DNA of 64,000 nt from Peribacillus sp. FSL E2-0218 (GTDB taxonomy: Bacteria; Bacillota; Bacilli; Bacillales; DSM-1321), in the NCBI RefSeq assembly GCF_037992945.1, contig NZ_CP150304.1, forward strand, positions 4,157,501-4,221,500, in the 5' to 3' direction. Under the pieces are notes generated by a model. That model was not told the DNA's origin, searched no databases, and saw nothing but the letters and a program-made list of their open reading frames with translations. Positions 52,071 through 61,057 of this stretch are shown here, one piece after another; position 1 is the first letter of the stretch; each line of letters opens with the position of its first letter. Made by a program: the position numbers and the translations under genes.

Positions 52071-52548
52071 ATCCCCCTCCCTCTCCTTCGAACGTCTCTA
52101 ACTCCTGTAATTCGATTAAACGACTTACACTCTCTTCTTTATTAAAAGAACTATGCCAGCGATAATCGTATTGATCCAATATACGGTAATGGTTACTAAT
52201 CAAGTTTTGTTGCAATCGAAAATCCCCTCTATAATCCATTTCCTTCCACCATATCTTCCCGCCCATTGTTTTTTCTTTAGGCGTCCCGCCATTTTTGCTT
52301 GCAATTAGCCGGACAAAATCAACTGGATCATCACCAATCGATGACATCAGCAATTGGCTATGTTTAAACAAAGCGCAAAATGCCACAACGGTGGTCCAAT
52401 TGGCTTCTGTTCTTCTTTTTTCAATTTGAACTAATGTTTTTTTTGAAATCCCTAGTATTTCACACATCTTATCTTGAGAAAAACTTTGCTCAGTTCGAAC
52501 AAGTTTCATTTTTTCTGAAATTAAATGGATGAATTCTTCTCTTTCCAT
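52060..52548 (-). CDS. XRE-type helix-turn-helix regulator
   Basis: 162 residues. HTH at about 20-60: SFSQDKMCEILGISKKTLVQIEKR. A C-terminal part rich in aromatic residues (WWKEMDYRGDF) is not recognised. The perfect palindrome at 52566-52589 lies between its -10 and start, which suggests autorepression. It is followed by a membrane-anchored partner. Confidence 0.85.
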   Translation of the reverse strand: MEREEFIHLISEKMKLVRTEQSFSQDKMCEILGISKKTLVQIEKRRTEANWTTVVAFCALFKHSQLLMSSIGDDPVDFVRLIASKNGGTPKEKTMGGKIWWKEMDYRGDFRLQQNLISNHYRILDQYDYRWHSSFNKEESVSRLIELQELETFEGEGGGYEE

Positions 52549-52565
52549 TAGTAGTAAAAACCCCT

Positions 52566-52589
52566 TTTTAGTGTAATTTTACACTAAAA
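52566..52589 (-). promoter_or_regulatory. Perfect 24-bp palindromic operator
   Basis: TTTTAGTGTAA / TTACACTAAAA with 2 bp between. A TATACT -10 lies just upstream on the minus strand and AAAAGGGG just downstream, so a bound dimer would cover the transcription start. Confidence 0.75.
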
Positions 52590-52781
52590 GTATAATTTTT
52601 CAAGCGAAAAATAGTATAAAATGAGATTCACGATTTAAGCTTATTAATAGGAACTGAACAGCTAGCTGCATAAAAAATAGACAAACCCGAAGTTCATCAA
52701 GTTTGTCTATACTCTGAAAGCATTCAACAGGGAATGCTTTTTATTTTTCTGATGGAACCATCCAGACCTGTTTGCATAAAG

Positions 52782-52803
52782 AAAAAGCTGTCTTCAAGAC
52801 AGT
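52782..52803 (-). terminator. Terminator of rsbP, GCTGCC family
   Basis: CTGTCTT / AAGACAG with a single-base centre and T-run on the minus strand. Confidence 0.75.
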
Positions 52804-52835
52804 TACAACCTTCAACTAACGTACACCTCAATGAC

Positions 52836-54059
52836 TTAATTTAGTTTAACCAGTATAAAGCATTGGTCATCTTTACATGAATCCGGGTTCTTTCCATTTC
52901 TAAGGGATTCCATGATTTCCTGTTTAAGTGTCGATAGCGGGGCTTTCGAATGGTTCTTTATTAATGAACATAATTGGTCTGAACCTAGAGGTTCTTCCAC
53001 TCCATCTGTATAAAGGAACAGGCTGCTGTCCTTATTGTATGTGATGGTAGTCGTAGTAAAACTTATCCCTTCGAACATCCCGAGTGGGGGACGATTGGAA
53101 TGCAGGTGATATTGGGTTCCGTTCACATCCTGTAAAACTACGGGAGGATGGCCGGCATTAATATAACGGATTTCTTTCTTATCCGTATCGATTAAAAGGT
53201 AAACAGCTGTGCAATAATAAGAAGTTTCACTGGTGTTATTGAATAGAGAATGAAGAAGATCATCTAATTCCTTCATGACGGCGCCGACTTCGGAACCTTT
53301 TAGAATCAATCTTTGAAATATGGAATGAAGCGACATGGTTATGAGAGCCGAAGAAAGCCCGTGCCCCATCACATCGAGCAGGATAAGGCCAAATCGGTGG
53401 GCGTCAATTTGGTAAAATCCATAAAGATCACCTGATAGTTGATTGGCGCCTTTATAATAGGCTTGAATTTCAAGATGTTCATTACTAATGGGAACAGGCA
53501 ATAACGCCTCTTGGATTTTTTTTGCGAGTTCCATTTCTCTTTCTGTTTCCATTTTGTATTTTTCGTTTTTCCCGTTCAATTCAATAAGCTTTTCTTTTTG
53601 CATTTTCACCGTTTCATGAGCATTCTCTAAATCAGCATAAGCCATATTCTTAGCATGTAGAGCTGTCATTGCCTCTTTTTTCGCTAATAGAAGCTCATTT
53701 TCCAGTTCGTTTCTTTTTCGCATGGGAATCACCACACACTCAATAATGGTTCTTCCATCGCGCTCTCTTCGGACAGCGTTGAGTAACACGGGTATCTCTT
53801 CACCATCTGCAGACTTTAAAGATATATAAATTTCCTCAATGTGATTTTCCAGCTTAATCAGAGGAACCAGATATAGCTGATGAAAGAGTATAGCCGAAGC
53901 TGAAAGGATAAAGTTAATATGCTGCCCTTCCATTTCTTCGTGACCATGCCCCAATATTTTAAGTAAAGTTTGGTTAACGGATAAAATAGTATCTTCTTCT
54001 GACAAGGTAAAAAATCCGCAAGGTGCCTCATTTAATTGTTCATTCACAAAAATCCACAC
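52836..54059 (-). CDS. rsbP: RsbP: PAS-domain PP2C-type serine phosphatase
   Basis: 407 residues: PAS (about 5-110), a coiled linker (about 115-190, KKEAMTALHAKNMAYADLEN), and a SpoIIE/PP2C domain (about 195-405) with SGDLYGFY, LLDVMGHGLSS, INAGHPP and LYTDGVEE. RsbP removes phosphate from RsbV under energy stress, freeing sigma B. The GTG start has AAAGGA upstream. It starts 13 bp after rsbQ, matching the B. subtilis pair. Confidence 0.93.
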   Translation of the reverse strand: MWIFVNEQLNEAPCGFFTLSEEDTILSVNQTLLKILGHGHEEMEGQHINFILSASAILFHQLYLVPLIKLENHIEEIYISLKSADGEEIPVLLNAVRRERDGRTIIECVVIPMRKRNELENELLLAKKEAMTALHAKNMAYADLENAHETVKMQKEKLIELNGKNEKYKMETEREMELAKKIQEALLPVPISNEHLEIQAYYKGANQLSGDLYGFYQIDAHRFGLILLDVMGHGLSSALITMSLHSIFQRLILKGSEVGAVMKELDDLLHSLFNNTSETSYYCTAVYLLIDTDKKEIRYINAGHPPVVLQDVNGTQYHLHSNRPPLGMFEGISFTTTTITYNKDSSLFLYTDGVEEPLGSDQLCSLIKNHSKAPLSTLKQEIMESLRNGKNPDSCKDDQCFILVKLN

Positions 54060-54072
54060 CTATCCTTTTCTA

Positions 54073-54891
54073 TCAATCGATTGTCGAAGACTCATCCAAA
54101 TATTGACGGATCAGGAGAATCGTCTCCTCGGGATGACTCATATGCGGACAATGTCCTGTTGCTTTCATCATGTTCAATGTACTATCAGGAAGATGTCTGT
54201 GAATATATTCACCTACTGCTGACGGAGCAATAACATCATCAGAACATTGCAAAATAAGTGATGGCACTGTTACTTTTTCTAAGTCTTTACGGTTGTCTGC
54301 GAAAAAGGTGGCCTCTGCAAATTGGCGAGCGATAATGGGATCAGTGGAACAAAACCGCTTCTCCAGCTCCTGTTTTAACTCTGGTCGATCGGGATTGGAC
54401 ATAACCGTTCCCGCAAAGGCGGTTGCCCAGCCTATATAATTTTTTTCCATCATATCAATCAATCCGAAAAGTTGTTCTTTCTCGAATCCTCCGTAATAAT
54501 CATCAGGGAGGTTCAGGTAGCAAGGCGAAGGCCCTACCAGAACAAGTTTAGAAAAGTATTCAGGGTGCTTAATGGAGGCCAGCATGCCAATGACACAACC
54601 AACAGAGTGTCCAACAAAAATAGCATCCTTTAGCTCTAATGCGGAACAAACATCAAGTACATCTTGTGCATACCCTTCAAGAGAGCTGTATCTTTCCACG
54701 TTGTATGCCTCTAAGTCGGAATGACCTGACCCAACATAGTCAAATAGGATAATTTGGTATTCATCCTCGAAGTCTTTTGCAACTGATTGCCAGACATTTT
54801 GATCACAACCAAAGCCTGGGGCGAATATCATGGGTCGTGTACCGCTTCCCTTTACCTTTACATTGTTACGCACGATAATATTAGGATTCAT
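54073..54891 (-). CDS. rsbQ: RsbQ: alpha/beta hydrolase needed for RsbP
   Basis: About 272 residues from ATG 54891 (GAAGGAG 6 bp upstream). The triad is Ser96 (VGHSVG), Asp219 (CSDDVIAP) and His247 (GHCPHMSHP), at the same numbers as in B. subtilis RsbQ. Other phrases such as FAPGFGCDQ and RFCSTDPIIARQFA also match. RsbQ is thought to make or bind the small ligand of the RsbP PAS domain. Confidence 0.95.
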   Translation of the reverse strand: MNPNIIVRNNVKVKGSGTRPMIFAPGFGCDQNVWQSVAKDFEDEYQIILFDYVGSGHSDLEAYNVERYSSLEGYAQDVLDVCSALELKDAIFVGHSVGCVIGMLASIKHPEYFSKLVLVGPSPCYLNLPDDYYGGFEKEQLFGLIDMMEKNYIGWATAFAGTVMSNPDRPELKQELEKRFCSTDPIIARQFAEATFFADNRKDLEKVTVPSLILQCSDDVIAPSAVGEYIHRHLPDSTLNMMKATGHCPHMSHPEETILLIRQYLDESSTID

Positions 54892-54906
54892 AACTGGCTC
54901 CTTCAC

Positions 54907-55210
54907 TTAGACGATATGCTTCCTATATGTTAACACTAACCTTACCTGAATTAAAGAATTACCCGATTCATCCTAAATCCTTAATATAGCCGCCTTCCAT
55001 ATATCCAATTGGGGAGAGGCATCGCTCTTCATGCCCACTAATTAAGTAATAGGAAGAAAGACCGTGACGCTCAAATCAATACTTATTTTTCAAGATTTTG
55101 GGCATAAACCCAAAATGAAATCGAACGAAGGGTGTGTAGGTATCCATTTAATATCTGTTTGACTTGTGGGTAGCCAAGCATCCCTTACTACCCTGCCTCG
55201 TTAGTTGCAT
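54907..55210. other. Intergenic, no gene seen
   Basis: About 300 bp between rsbQ and the GNAT pseudogene. I see no clear sigma-B promoter. ATTTTGGG / CCCAAAAT at about 55096-55122 makes a small hairpin. Confidence 0.4.
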
Positions 55211-55236
55211 AAAAATAAGCTGTCTTTAAGACAGCT
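55211..55236 (-). terminator. Terminator, GCTGCC family
   Basis: AGCTGTCTT / AAGACAGCT with a T-rich minus-strand end. Confidence 0.8.
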
Positions 55237-55267
55237 CCGTTCTTCAGCTATTCCATCTTTCGGCTTG

Positions 55268-55660
55268 TTACGCCTTTTTCCACAGCCCGCCTGAGCAGGG
55301 AGTGAAGCCAGAGGTTTCATAAAAGTTTTTGTGTTTGGAGGCATACGTTAAGGTAACGATTTCTAATCCATACCGTTCCGACTCATTCAATAATTCTCTT
55401 ACCAGCTTCACACCAATCCCCCATTTTTGATAATCAGGGTGAACCATTATGTCTTCCATATAGCCATGTTCCAATCCCATGCCTGCAACATAACCAAATG
55501 CTATCAGCTTATTATCTTCGTTTCTTACTCCAGCCCAGAAATTGGATCGCTCGAACAATCTAGGATAATCTTCATCGCGTCTTGCCCACCCAACAAGCTC
55601 CCTTCATTCAGGGACTTCATGATTGGATATCGGCATGTTTATGATGACTTGATCGTTCAT
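55268..55660 (-). pseudogene. GNAT acetyltransferase gene interrupted by TGA
   Basis: GAGGGGATTAA precedes ATG 55660; MNDQVIINMPISNHEVPE is followed by TGA at 55604-55606. The frame then encodes a complete GNAT domain: WAGVRNEDNKLIAFGYV, VHPDYQKWGIGVKLVREL (acetyl-CoA loop) and NFYETSGFTP. Restart at the TTG at 55558 is possible but has no good site. Confidence 0.8.
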
Positions 55661-55760
55661 TTAATCCCCTCTTTCTTCATCCGCAATTGCCTGTTAAGTA
55701 GTCATTTCCACAGGATGAAGTGTAATTCCTTGTTGAACTCTCTGCCCCTTTAGATTCGCA

Positions 55761-55786
55761 AAAAAAGGTTGCCGCGCAACCCTTTT
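55761..55786 (-). terminator. Terminator, GCTGCC-like family
   Basis: GGTTGC / GCAACC with a 3-base loop and seven T on the minus strand. Confidence 0.85.
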
Positions 55787-55841
55787 AATAAGGAATGTTA
55801 ATTCAAACTTGTTGTTTATTCATTCTTTCATTTGGATCATA

Positions 55842-56213
55842 TTATACTTTCTGTCCTGCCCCGATCGTTGTTCCTTGGTGAAAAAGCATTTGCCATCTTC
55901 CATCTGTAAATTTCCAGATGGAACTTCGCAATGAATGTTGTTTTTTTACTTCGTTAAATATTCGATAGGTGGCTAACACAATTTCTTCAGACAATGGATG
56001 TATGTCAAAATCACTCAAAGTCATCTTTACCTCACCTATTCCTTCTTCAGCAATCCCCTCATCTTTGTACAAGACTTCACCAGAACTACCAAATTCAAAA
56101 AACTGGTCTGCAAGTATATGGTTAAGCTCGTTTTGAGATGTACGAATTTCTGGTTTTAACAACTTTTTTTCCAGTTGCAGTAAATGTTCATATAACGCAG
56201 ATTCACTTCCCAT
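55842..56213 (-). CDS. DUF4440 / NTF2-like family protein
   Basis: 123 residues from the ATG at 56213 (GGGGGAG site). It has LEKKLLKPEIRTSQNELNHI, a start typical of DUF4440, and ends RSSIWKFTDGRWQMLFHQGT. The NTF2 fold is a small alpha+beta cone. Substrate unknown. Confidence 0.8.
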   Translation of the reverse strand: MGSESALYEHLLQLEKKLLKPEIRTSQNELNHILADQFFEFGSSGEVLYKDEGIAEEGIGEVKMTLSDFDIHPLSEEIVLATYRIFNEVKKQHSLRSSIWKFTDGRWQMLFHQGTTIGAGQKV

Positions 56214-56313
56214 TTTCCGCTCCCCCTTTTTCACTTCAAGCTAAACTACCTAATCCATCAAAAAATGAACGGCCAAAGCAACTCCCTTATTGAAGTAACG
56301 CACCCGTTGTTTA

Positions 56314-56916
56314 TCATTCTATCTGGATAACAATTTCAGAACCCGTCGGATTTTCCTTAAAGGGTTCGTGATATTCTTTAAAAACCAAGTCCATGCTTGA
56401 TATATCGTCAGGCAACGGAGGGGAAACGATGAAGTTGTATGTATAATGTCCTGTTGAGCCTCCTGCCCTATCCTGCCAACAATCATATGGTTCCCCTAAA
56501 AATAATTCAAAACTTTTGTGATGATGCTCGTCCATCGGTACATCCTTCGCTTCCTCCCAATCGACGTGAAGCTGAATAACACTAGCATTCTCATACTGTC
56601 GAATAACCGTTACCGAATATACCTGATCGTCTTGTTCAACCATTTTCAAAACCGATAGGTGCTTTCTGAATCCAGTCGGTTCTACACGAGGTTTATATAC
56701 GTCGTCCATTCTCATTGACCAGAACAACGACCTTAATAAATCCTCATACAGATCATATTTCAAAGCCCATTTGGAAATAGCATCCTCAGGCGGAACGCCC
56801 GGATTGTCGGCAGAAATGTCCTTCCGTTGTCTTACTAATGCGCAAAGCTGTTCATCTATCGAAGAAATCCTTTCATCATAATGTTCGGTTGGTTGTTCGA
56901 ATGGCATTCGGTTCAT
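56314..56916 (-). CDS. Hypothetical protein
   Basis: About 200 residues from the ATG at 56916 (AGGAGGAG site). N-terminal helix ISSIDEQLCALVRQRK recalls short chorismate-mutase-type helices, but the rest (FLGEPYDCWQDRAGGSTGHY) is not of that family. No signal or membrane segment. Function not assigned. Confidence 0.7.
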   Translation of the reverse strand: MNRMPFEQPTEHYDERISSIDEQLCALVRQRKDISADNPGVPPEDAISKWALKYDLYEDLLRSLFWSMRMDDVYKPRVEPTGFRKHLSVLKMVEQDDQVYSVTVIRQYENASVIQLHVDWEEAKDVPMDEHHHKSFELFLGEPYDCWQDRAGGSTGHYTYNFIVSPPLPDDISSMDLVFKEYHEPFKENPTGSEIVIQIE

Positions 56917-57219
56917 GGTACTCCTCCTCATTGTTAGTTCAAGTGTAAATCATTAGCTACCTCTATGTTAACAAATAATGGATATTGATGGAAAGTAAAA
57001 AAACGGCATATGACTGCTCCGCTCCTTCGCTATCACACCCGTTGGTTCAACAAGATCTTTATATTTTGTTCCATTCATGCTTTTTCATTTTCCGCCAGTT
57101 CCTCATGAACTTGAATATGAATACACCTAATTCATTCCTTTCTTACAGCAATCATCGAAAATCCTAAAATGGATACCCGTTTATTCTGGTTACCCTAGCA
57201 AGCAAGATTCCTATTAAAG

Positions 57220-57366
57220 ACAAAACGCTCCCCTTATTGGGAAGCGCTGTTCGTTTTTAGCATATGTTCATTGGGTTTGCTTCTGCTTGGGGGACTTCCC
57301 TAATCATCCTTTCCGTTAACGGAGCGGCAATCTTATATATAAAAAAGGAAGAATATCGGGGAATCC
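57220..57366 (-). pseudogene. 3' remnant of a lost gene with its terminator
   Basis: A short frame ends ...KIAAPLTERMIREVPQAEAN, then PMNIC and a stop at 57257. An AACGCTCCCC / GGGAAGCGCTG-type hairpin follows at 57220-57250. The frame is open only to 57366 and crosses the MATE terminator. It looks like the tail of a gene whose 5' part is gone. Weakly supported. Confidence 0.35.
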
Positions 57367-57379
57367 CTTATCCTTCCTT
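57345..57379 (-). terminator. Terminator of the MATE gene
   Basis: AAGGAA / TTCCTT outer arms and an inner GGGG/CCC pairing, with T-run on the minus strand. Confidence 0.55.
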
Positions 57380-57389
57380 AATGGATGTT

Positions 57390-58742
57390 TTATTGGACTA
57401 ATTCAGACAAATCGGGCTGCAATTTGGTTCGCAGAACATACAGCATGCTGGCACCGACGAGAAATGCCACGGCATCCGCTATGACAAGCGACCAGACCAC
57501 CCCGTGGAAGCCGTTCATTTGATTGGCGATAAACAATACGGGAATCAGGGTGATTCCTTGAATGATTGACATAATGAAAGCGGCAGTTCCTTGCGCAGTT
57601 GCTTGGAAAATCCCGGTAAACAATGCGGTCATTCCGGTAATGAACAAGGATAAAAACGTCACATGCAGAATGTAGCTGCCCATTTCAATTAATTGCGGGT
57701 CATTGGTAAATAAGCCGATTAAGTGGTCGGAAATCAAGTAGACGATGATGCCGAACACGACTGCCAACGCCACGATCGCTTTGATCGTAAATCCAATCGT
57801 ATTCTTCATGCGTAATTTATTCGCTGTGAAAGAGAAGGCAATCAACGGCACGACTCCCTCGCATAAGCCCATCAGAATGAACTCAGGAAATTGCAATAAA
57901 CGGGATGAAATTCCGAAGGCGGCTACGGCCTGATCCCCGTATTCGACAAGAAAATGGTTGAAAATGAGCGACATGGCTCCCATAAACACACTCATAATAA
58001 AGACAGGAATTCCGATTTTCAATACATTGCCCAGAATTTCCTTGGTAGCCTTGAACCATTTTACCGAGACCGTTAAGAATTGGCTTTTATATCCCATATG
58101 GAAGGCGTAGAATGCACTCCCAACCAAGTTGGAAATGACCGTAGCAGACGCAACGCCGATCACGTCCCAATGAAATACGAAGATGACGAACGCATCGAGA
58201 ATGATATTTACGACAACACTGAGAATCATCCCGATCATCGACGTGATTGCTGCCCCCTCCGAGCGCACGATGTTCTCCAGCGTAAAGAATAATACGACGA
58301 ATGGCGAACCGATAAGCATGATCGTGACATAGTCCTTCGTGAAATTAAAGGATTCAAGCGTAGCCCCCAGGCCATGGACGATTGGATCGATCAGCGGGAG
58401 CCCGACGGCCATCATGATAAGACCGAGAACTAAGCTACTGTAAAAGGCGAATGAAGACACATGCTTTACATCATCATATTTTTTCTCTCCAAGCAAACGC
58501 GAGATGAATGTACCGCTGCCTACGCCAATCAAGTTTCCCAGCGCCATGATGATTGCGAATAACGGCAAGGTTAGTGCGAGTGCCGTTAACATCGCCGTAT
58601 CGTGAAGCGTACCAAGGAAATAGGCATTCAAGATCGAATATATGACACTCATCGACGTACCTAGCATCATTGGTACAGCGAAGTGGGCTACGGCTTTTGC
58701 TATCGGTGCTTTTTCAAAATAATAGAGGTTTTCTGAATCCAT
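57390..58742 (-). CDS. MATE-family multidrug efflux pump (MepA-like)
   Basis: 450 residues with 12 membrane segments in two halves. It has PMMLGTSMSVIYSILNAYFL in helix 1 and GSGTFISRLLGEKK in loop 2-3, as in MepA-like Na+- or H+-driven multidrug exporters. It is divergent from a TetR regulator over a 138-bp region with three operator-like boxes, so it is probably repressed by it. Confidence 0.9.
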   Translation of the reverse strand: MDSENLYYFEKAPIAKAVAHFAVPMMLGTSMSVIYSILNAYFLGTLHDTAMLTALALTLPLFAIIMALGNLIGVGSGTFISRLLGEKKYDDVKHVSSFAFYSSLVLGLIMMAVGLPLIDPIVHGLGATLESFNFTKDYVTIMLIGSPFVVLFFTLENIVRSEGAAITSMIGMILSVVVNIILDAFVIFVFHWDVIGVASATVISNLVGSAFYAFHMGYKSQFLTVSVKWFKATKEILGNVLKIGIPVFIMSVFMGAMSLIFNHFLVEYGDQAVAAFGISSRLLQFPEFILMGLCEGVVPLIAFSFTANKLRMKNTIGFTIKAIVALAVVFGIIVYLISDHLIGLFTNDPQLIEMGSYILHVTFLSLFITGMTALFTGIFQATAQGTAAFIMSIIQGITLIPVLFIANQMNGFHGVVWSLVIADAVAFLVGASMLYVLRTKLQPDLSELVQ

Positions 58743-58777
58743 ATGGAGTCACCACTTTCATCATTATTATAGGTTTA

Positions 58778-58862
58778 AATCTAACGGTGTTAGATTGCCC
58801 CTTACAGTATTAGATGATATCATAAACCTATGACCATGTAAATCATAAACTTACACTGTTAG
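58778..58862. promoter_or_regulatory. Three operator-like boxes between the MATE and TetR genes
   Basis: Twelve-base boxes TAACGGTGTTAG (58782), TTACAGTATTAG (58802) and TTACACTGTTAG (58851) share T-W-AC-N-N-T-R-TTAG. The first lies in a perfect inverted repeat, AATCTAAC-GGT-GTTAGATT (58778-58796). They probably bind the TetR dimer. Confidence 0.6.
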
Positions 58863-58880
58863 TTATAAGGAGGCTTATCA

Positions 58881-59561
58881 ATGAAAAAGCAACAGCCCCA
58901 GATTTCGGAGGATAAGATCATAGAAGCTTCATGGGAGCTTCTGGGGGAGGAGGGCATCGAGAAATTCAGCATGAGACGCTTGGCCACCCGGCTTGGAATT
59001 CAGGCTCCCTCTCTGTACTGGTACTTCAAGAGCAAGCAGGACCTCTACCAGCGGCTGGCCAACCATGTATCCAAAATGATCCTGAAGGAGTTTCACTCCG
59101 ACGGTGACTGGAAGGAGCAGCTGACGGTCCTTGCGGTTACGGTACGGAGTGTGCTCAGCCAATACCCTTGCTCAACACAGCTCATGATGATGACGCTGCC
59201 CCACGAACCGGACATCATCCGATTCACCAACCGCATGCTGCTTTGCGTGGAATCGACGACGCTTGAGCAAGAGCAGAAAATGCAAGTGGTCACCACGCTT
59301 GTGAATTATATCTATTACTTCGTTCTAGACGATTATCAGCATGAACGGAATGTTTCTGCCATCATGAAGGACCAGGAAACGGATCCTGGCGAGGAGGTGA
59401 CCCGCCTTCTGAACTCCATGAGCGAGTCGGACGCAGGACTGTTCCGGAGAATGTTCACAGATGGGCTTTTCAACCTGATGGGGTCCGATCGTTCGTTTGA
59501 ATTCGGTTTGAAGCTGATTCTGGCAGGGATTGAGCAAGTGATAAAGGAGCAGGAGAAGTAG
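58881..59561 (+). CDS. TetR-family transcriptional regulator
   Basis: 226 residues. N-terminal HTH with FSMRRLATRLGIQAPSLYWYFKSKQDLY; the Pro-Ser-Leu-Tyr-Trp helix is that of true TetR-type proteins, and the larger C-terminal domain fits drug binding. Strong AGGAGG site. GC content is higher than its neighbours in the first half, which may hint at transfer. Divergent from the MATE pump. Confidence 0.9.
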   Translation: MKKQQPQISEDKIIEASWELLGEEGIEKFSMRRLATRLGIQAPSLYWYFKSKQDLYQRLANHVSKMILKEFHSDGDWKEQLTVLAVTVRSVLSQYPCSTQLMMMTLPHEPDIIRFTNRMLLCVESTTLEQEQKMQVVTTLVNYIYYFVLDDYQHERNVSAIMKDQETDPGEEVTRLLNSMSESDAGLFRRMFTDGLFNLMGSDRSFEFGLKLILAGIEQVIKEQEK

Positions 59562-59805
59562 AATCTAAATCAACGTTCAGTCGTTTTTTCGGATGGGCGC
59601 TTTCCATGACGTTCACCGTATATCTTCGTGGGGAAATAACGTGAATTTTCAAGGGAATCCATTTTAAAATTCTCATTTTACCAAAAGCCAATAACTGTAC
59701 ATAAGAAGTTGGAATCTAACATTGCCGTACACCCAGCTATCTTTTCATTCAAATGAAAAACCCCTTCATTAATTAAAGTTATCTAGTAGCTTACAAACGA
59801 TAAAA

Positions 59806-59868
59806 ATTGCCCAAGGATCATGTAACAATGGGCTGATAGCCAAGTTACCAAAACCAGCTTTGGGCAAT
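59806..59868. repeat. Nested hairpin element (copy 2) upstream of cwlJ
   Basis: ATTGCCCAA (59806-59814) pairs with TTGGGCAAT (59860-59868). Inside, GTAAC (59822-59826) pairs with GTTAC, and GGCT with AGCC at the centre. Similar layout to 42978-43037. It lies 35 bp before the cwlJ start. Confidence 0.65.
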
Positions 59869-59902
59869 AAGCTACCTGTATAGGCTGAAGGGGGGCGAGA
59901 AA

Positions 59903-60379
59903 ATGGGTCGACGAATAAAACATAATTCACGAGACGTGGAGGAGTTGGCGAGACTCATGAAGGCGGAAGCGAGCGGTGAGGGAGTCCAGGGCATGAACAT
60001 GGTGGGAACGGTTGTGGCCAATCGGGTCGAGGCTGACTGTGCCCCTGACTTCAGAGGATTGCGCAATATCAGACATGCGATTTATCAAACGATACCCGGA
60101 ACTGAAACTCCTCACTTCGAGCCCGTCTTGAATGGAACCTTGTATACACAACGCCCCAATGAAGCTGACCTTCAGAGGGCCAGGAATGTATTGCATGGGT
60201 ATCGGGACCCGCGGGCCCGAAATAGTTTGTGGTTTTTCAATCCCAGTCCGGGGAAAAAATACCGAGCACCCTGTACCGCCACCATGCCAAGGTCGCCCAT
60301 GACGCAGTTCGATTTTTCACACAAGAATCATTGCTTTTATATCGGCGTACCGGGCTATTGTCCAGTGTTTTATAGTTGA
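59903..60379 (+). CDS. cwlJ: Spore cortex-lytic hydrolase CwlJ
   Basis: 158 residues of the SleB/CwlJ catalytic domain (Hydrolase_2) without a signal peptide, as in CwlJ. LARLMKAEASGEGVQGM contains the catalytic Glu (22), followed by GTVVANRV and NSLWFFNP. It degrades cortex during germination in response to Ca-DPA. AAGGGGGG site. gerQ follows 22 bp downstream, as in B. subtilis. Confidence 0.92.
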   Translation: MGRRIKHNSRDVEELARLMKAEASGEGVQGMNMVGTVVANRVEADCAPDFRGLRNIRHAIYQTIPGTETPHFEPVLNGTLYTQRPNEADLQRARNVLHGYRDPRARNSLWFFNPSPGKKYRAPCTATMPRSPMTQFDFSHKNHCFYIGVPGYCPVFYS

Positions 60380-60401
60380 ATTAAAAAGGAGCAATCTTCT
60401 C

Positions 60402-60869
60402 ATGACTTGCGGAGACTCTAATTATTATCCAATGAATGATCATCCTGGTTTTTATCCAGCTTCCACGATGAATGGCATTGCCGGGCAACCACCATACGGC
60501 GGCTTCCGGGAAACCATGCCTTCTGGACCTTCGTATGCCGCCCCAGTCGTCCCGATGGGGACGGGGCAGCAACTTCCGGCTGGCACGATCGAAGAATCTT
60601 TTATGGAAAACATCCTGCGCTTCAACAAAGGTAAGATCGGTACCTTCTACTTCACTTACCAAGGCAGCAGCAAATGGAATTCAATGATTTACCGCGGGCG
60701 CGTAGAAACGGCTGGTCGTGACCACATCATCATCAGCGACCCGTCCACCGATAAACGATTCCTGCTGCTGATGGCAAATCTCGACTGGGTCGAATTCGAC
60801 GAACGAATCAACTATCCTCAGACACAAATTAGTCCTAATGTCCAGGCGTCCTTGACGACAACCGATTGA
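60402..60869 (+). CDS. gerQ: Spore coat protein GerQ
   Basis: 155 residues. The N-terminal third is Pro/Gly/Tyr-rich; the C-terminal domain has FMENILRFNKGKIGTFYFTY, YRGRVETAGRDHIIISDP and LLLMANLDWVEFDE, a strong match to GerQ (YwdL). GerQ is needed to place CwlJ in the coat and is crosslinked by transglutaminase through Lys. AAAAGGAG site. Confidence 0.94.
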   Translation: MTCGDSNYYPMNDHPGFYPASTMNGIAGQPPYGGFRETMPSGPSYAAPVVPMGTGQQLPAGTIEESFMENILRFNKGKIGTFYFTYQGSSKWNSMIYRGRVETAGRDHIIISDPSTDKRFLLLMANLDWVEFDERINYPQTQISPNVQASLTTTD

Positions 60870-60883
60870 GCTTGCAGAACACC

Positions 60884-60917
60884 AAAAAAGGTAATTCAGC
60901 CGAATTACCTTTTTTTA
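60884..60917 (+). terminator. Terminator of cwlJ-gerQ
   Basis: AAAAAAGGTAATTC / GAATTACCTTTTTT with a short loop and T-run. Confidence 0.92.
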
Positions 60918-61057
60918 CGTGGAAGAAATACCTGCTAGGGGATGGTTTCTTTACTCACTTTCCAAAAGATCGAGCAACGAAGCCTCAATGAATCTTTTTA
61001 ACCTAAAAGACAGCTTCGATCTTCAGTTAACGTACCCGCTATGATCTCATATATATA

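Noticed and set aside
54907..55100. A sigma-B promoter before rsbQ
   Set aside because: No GTTT-N13-GGGTAT-like pair at a suitable place.
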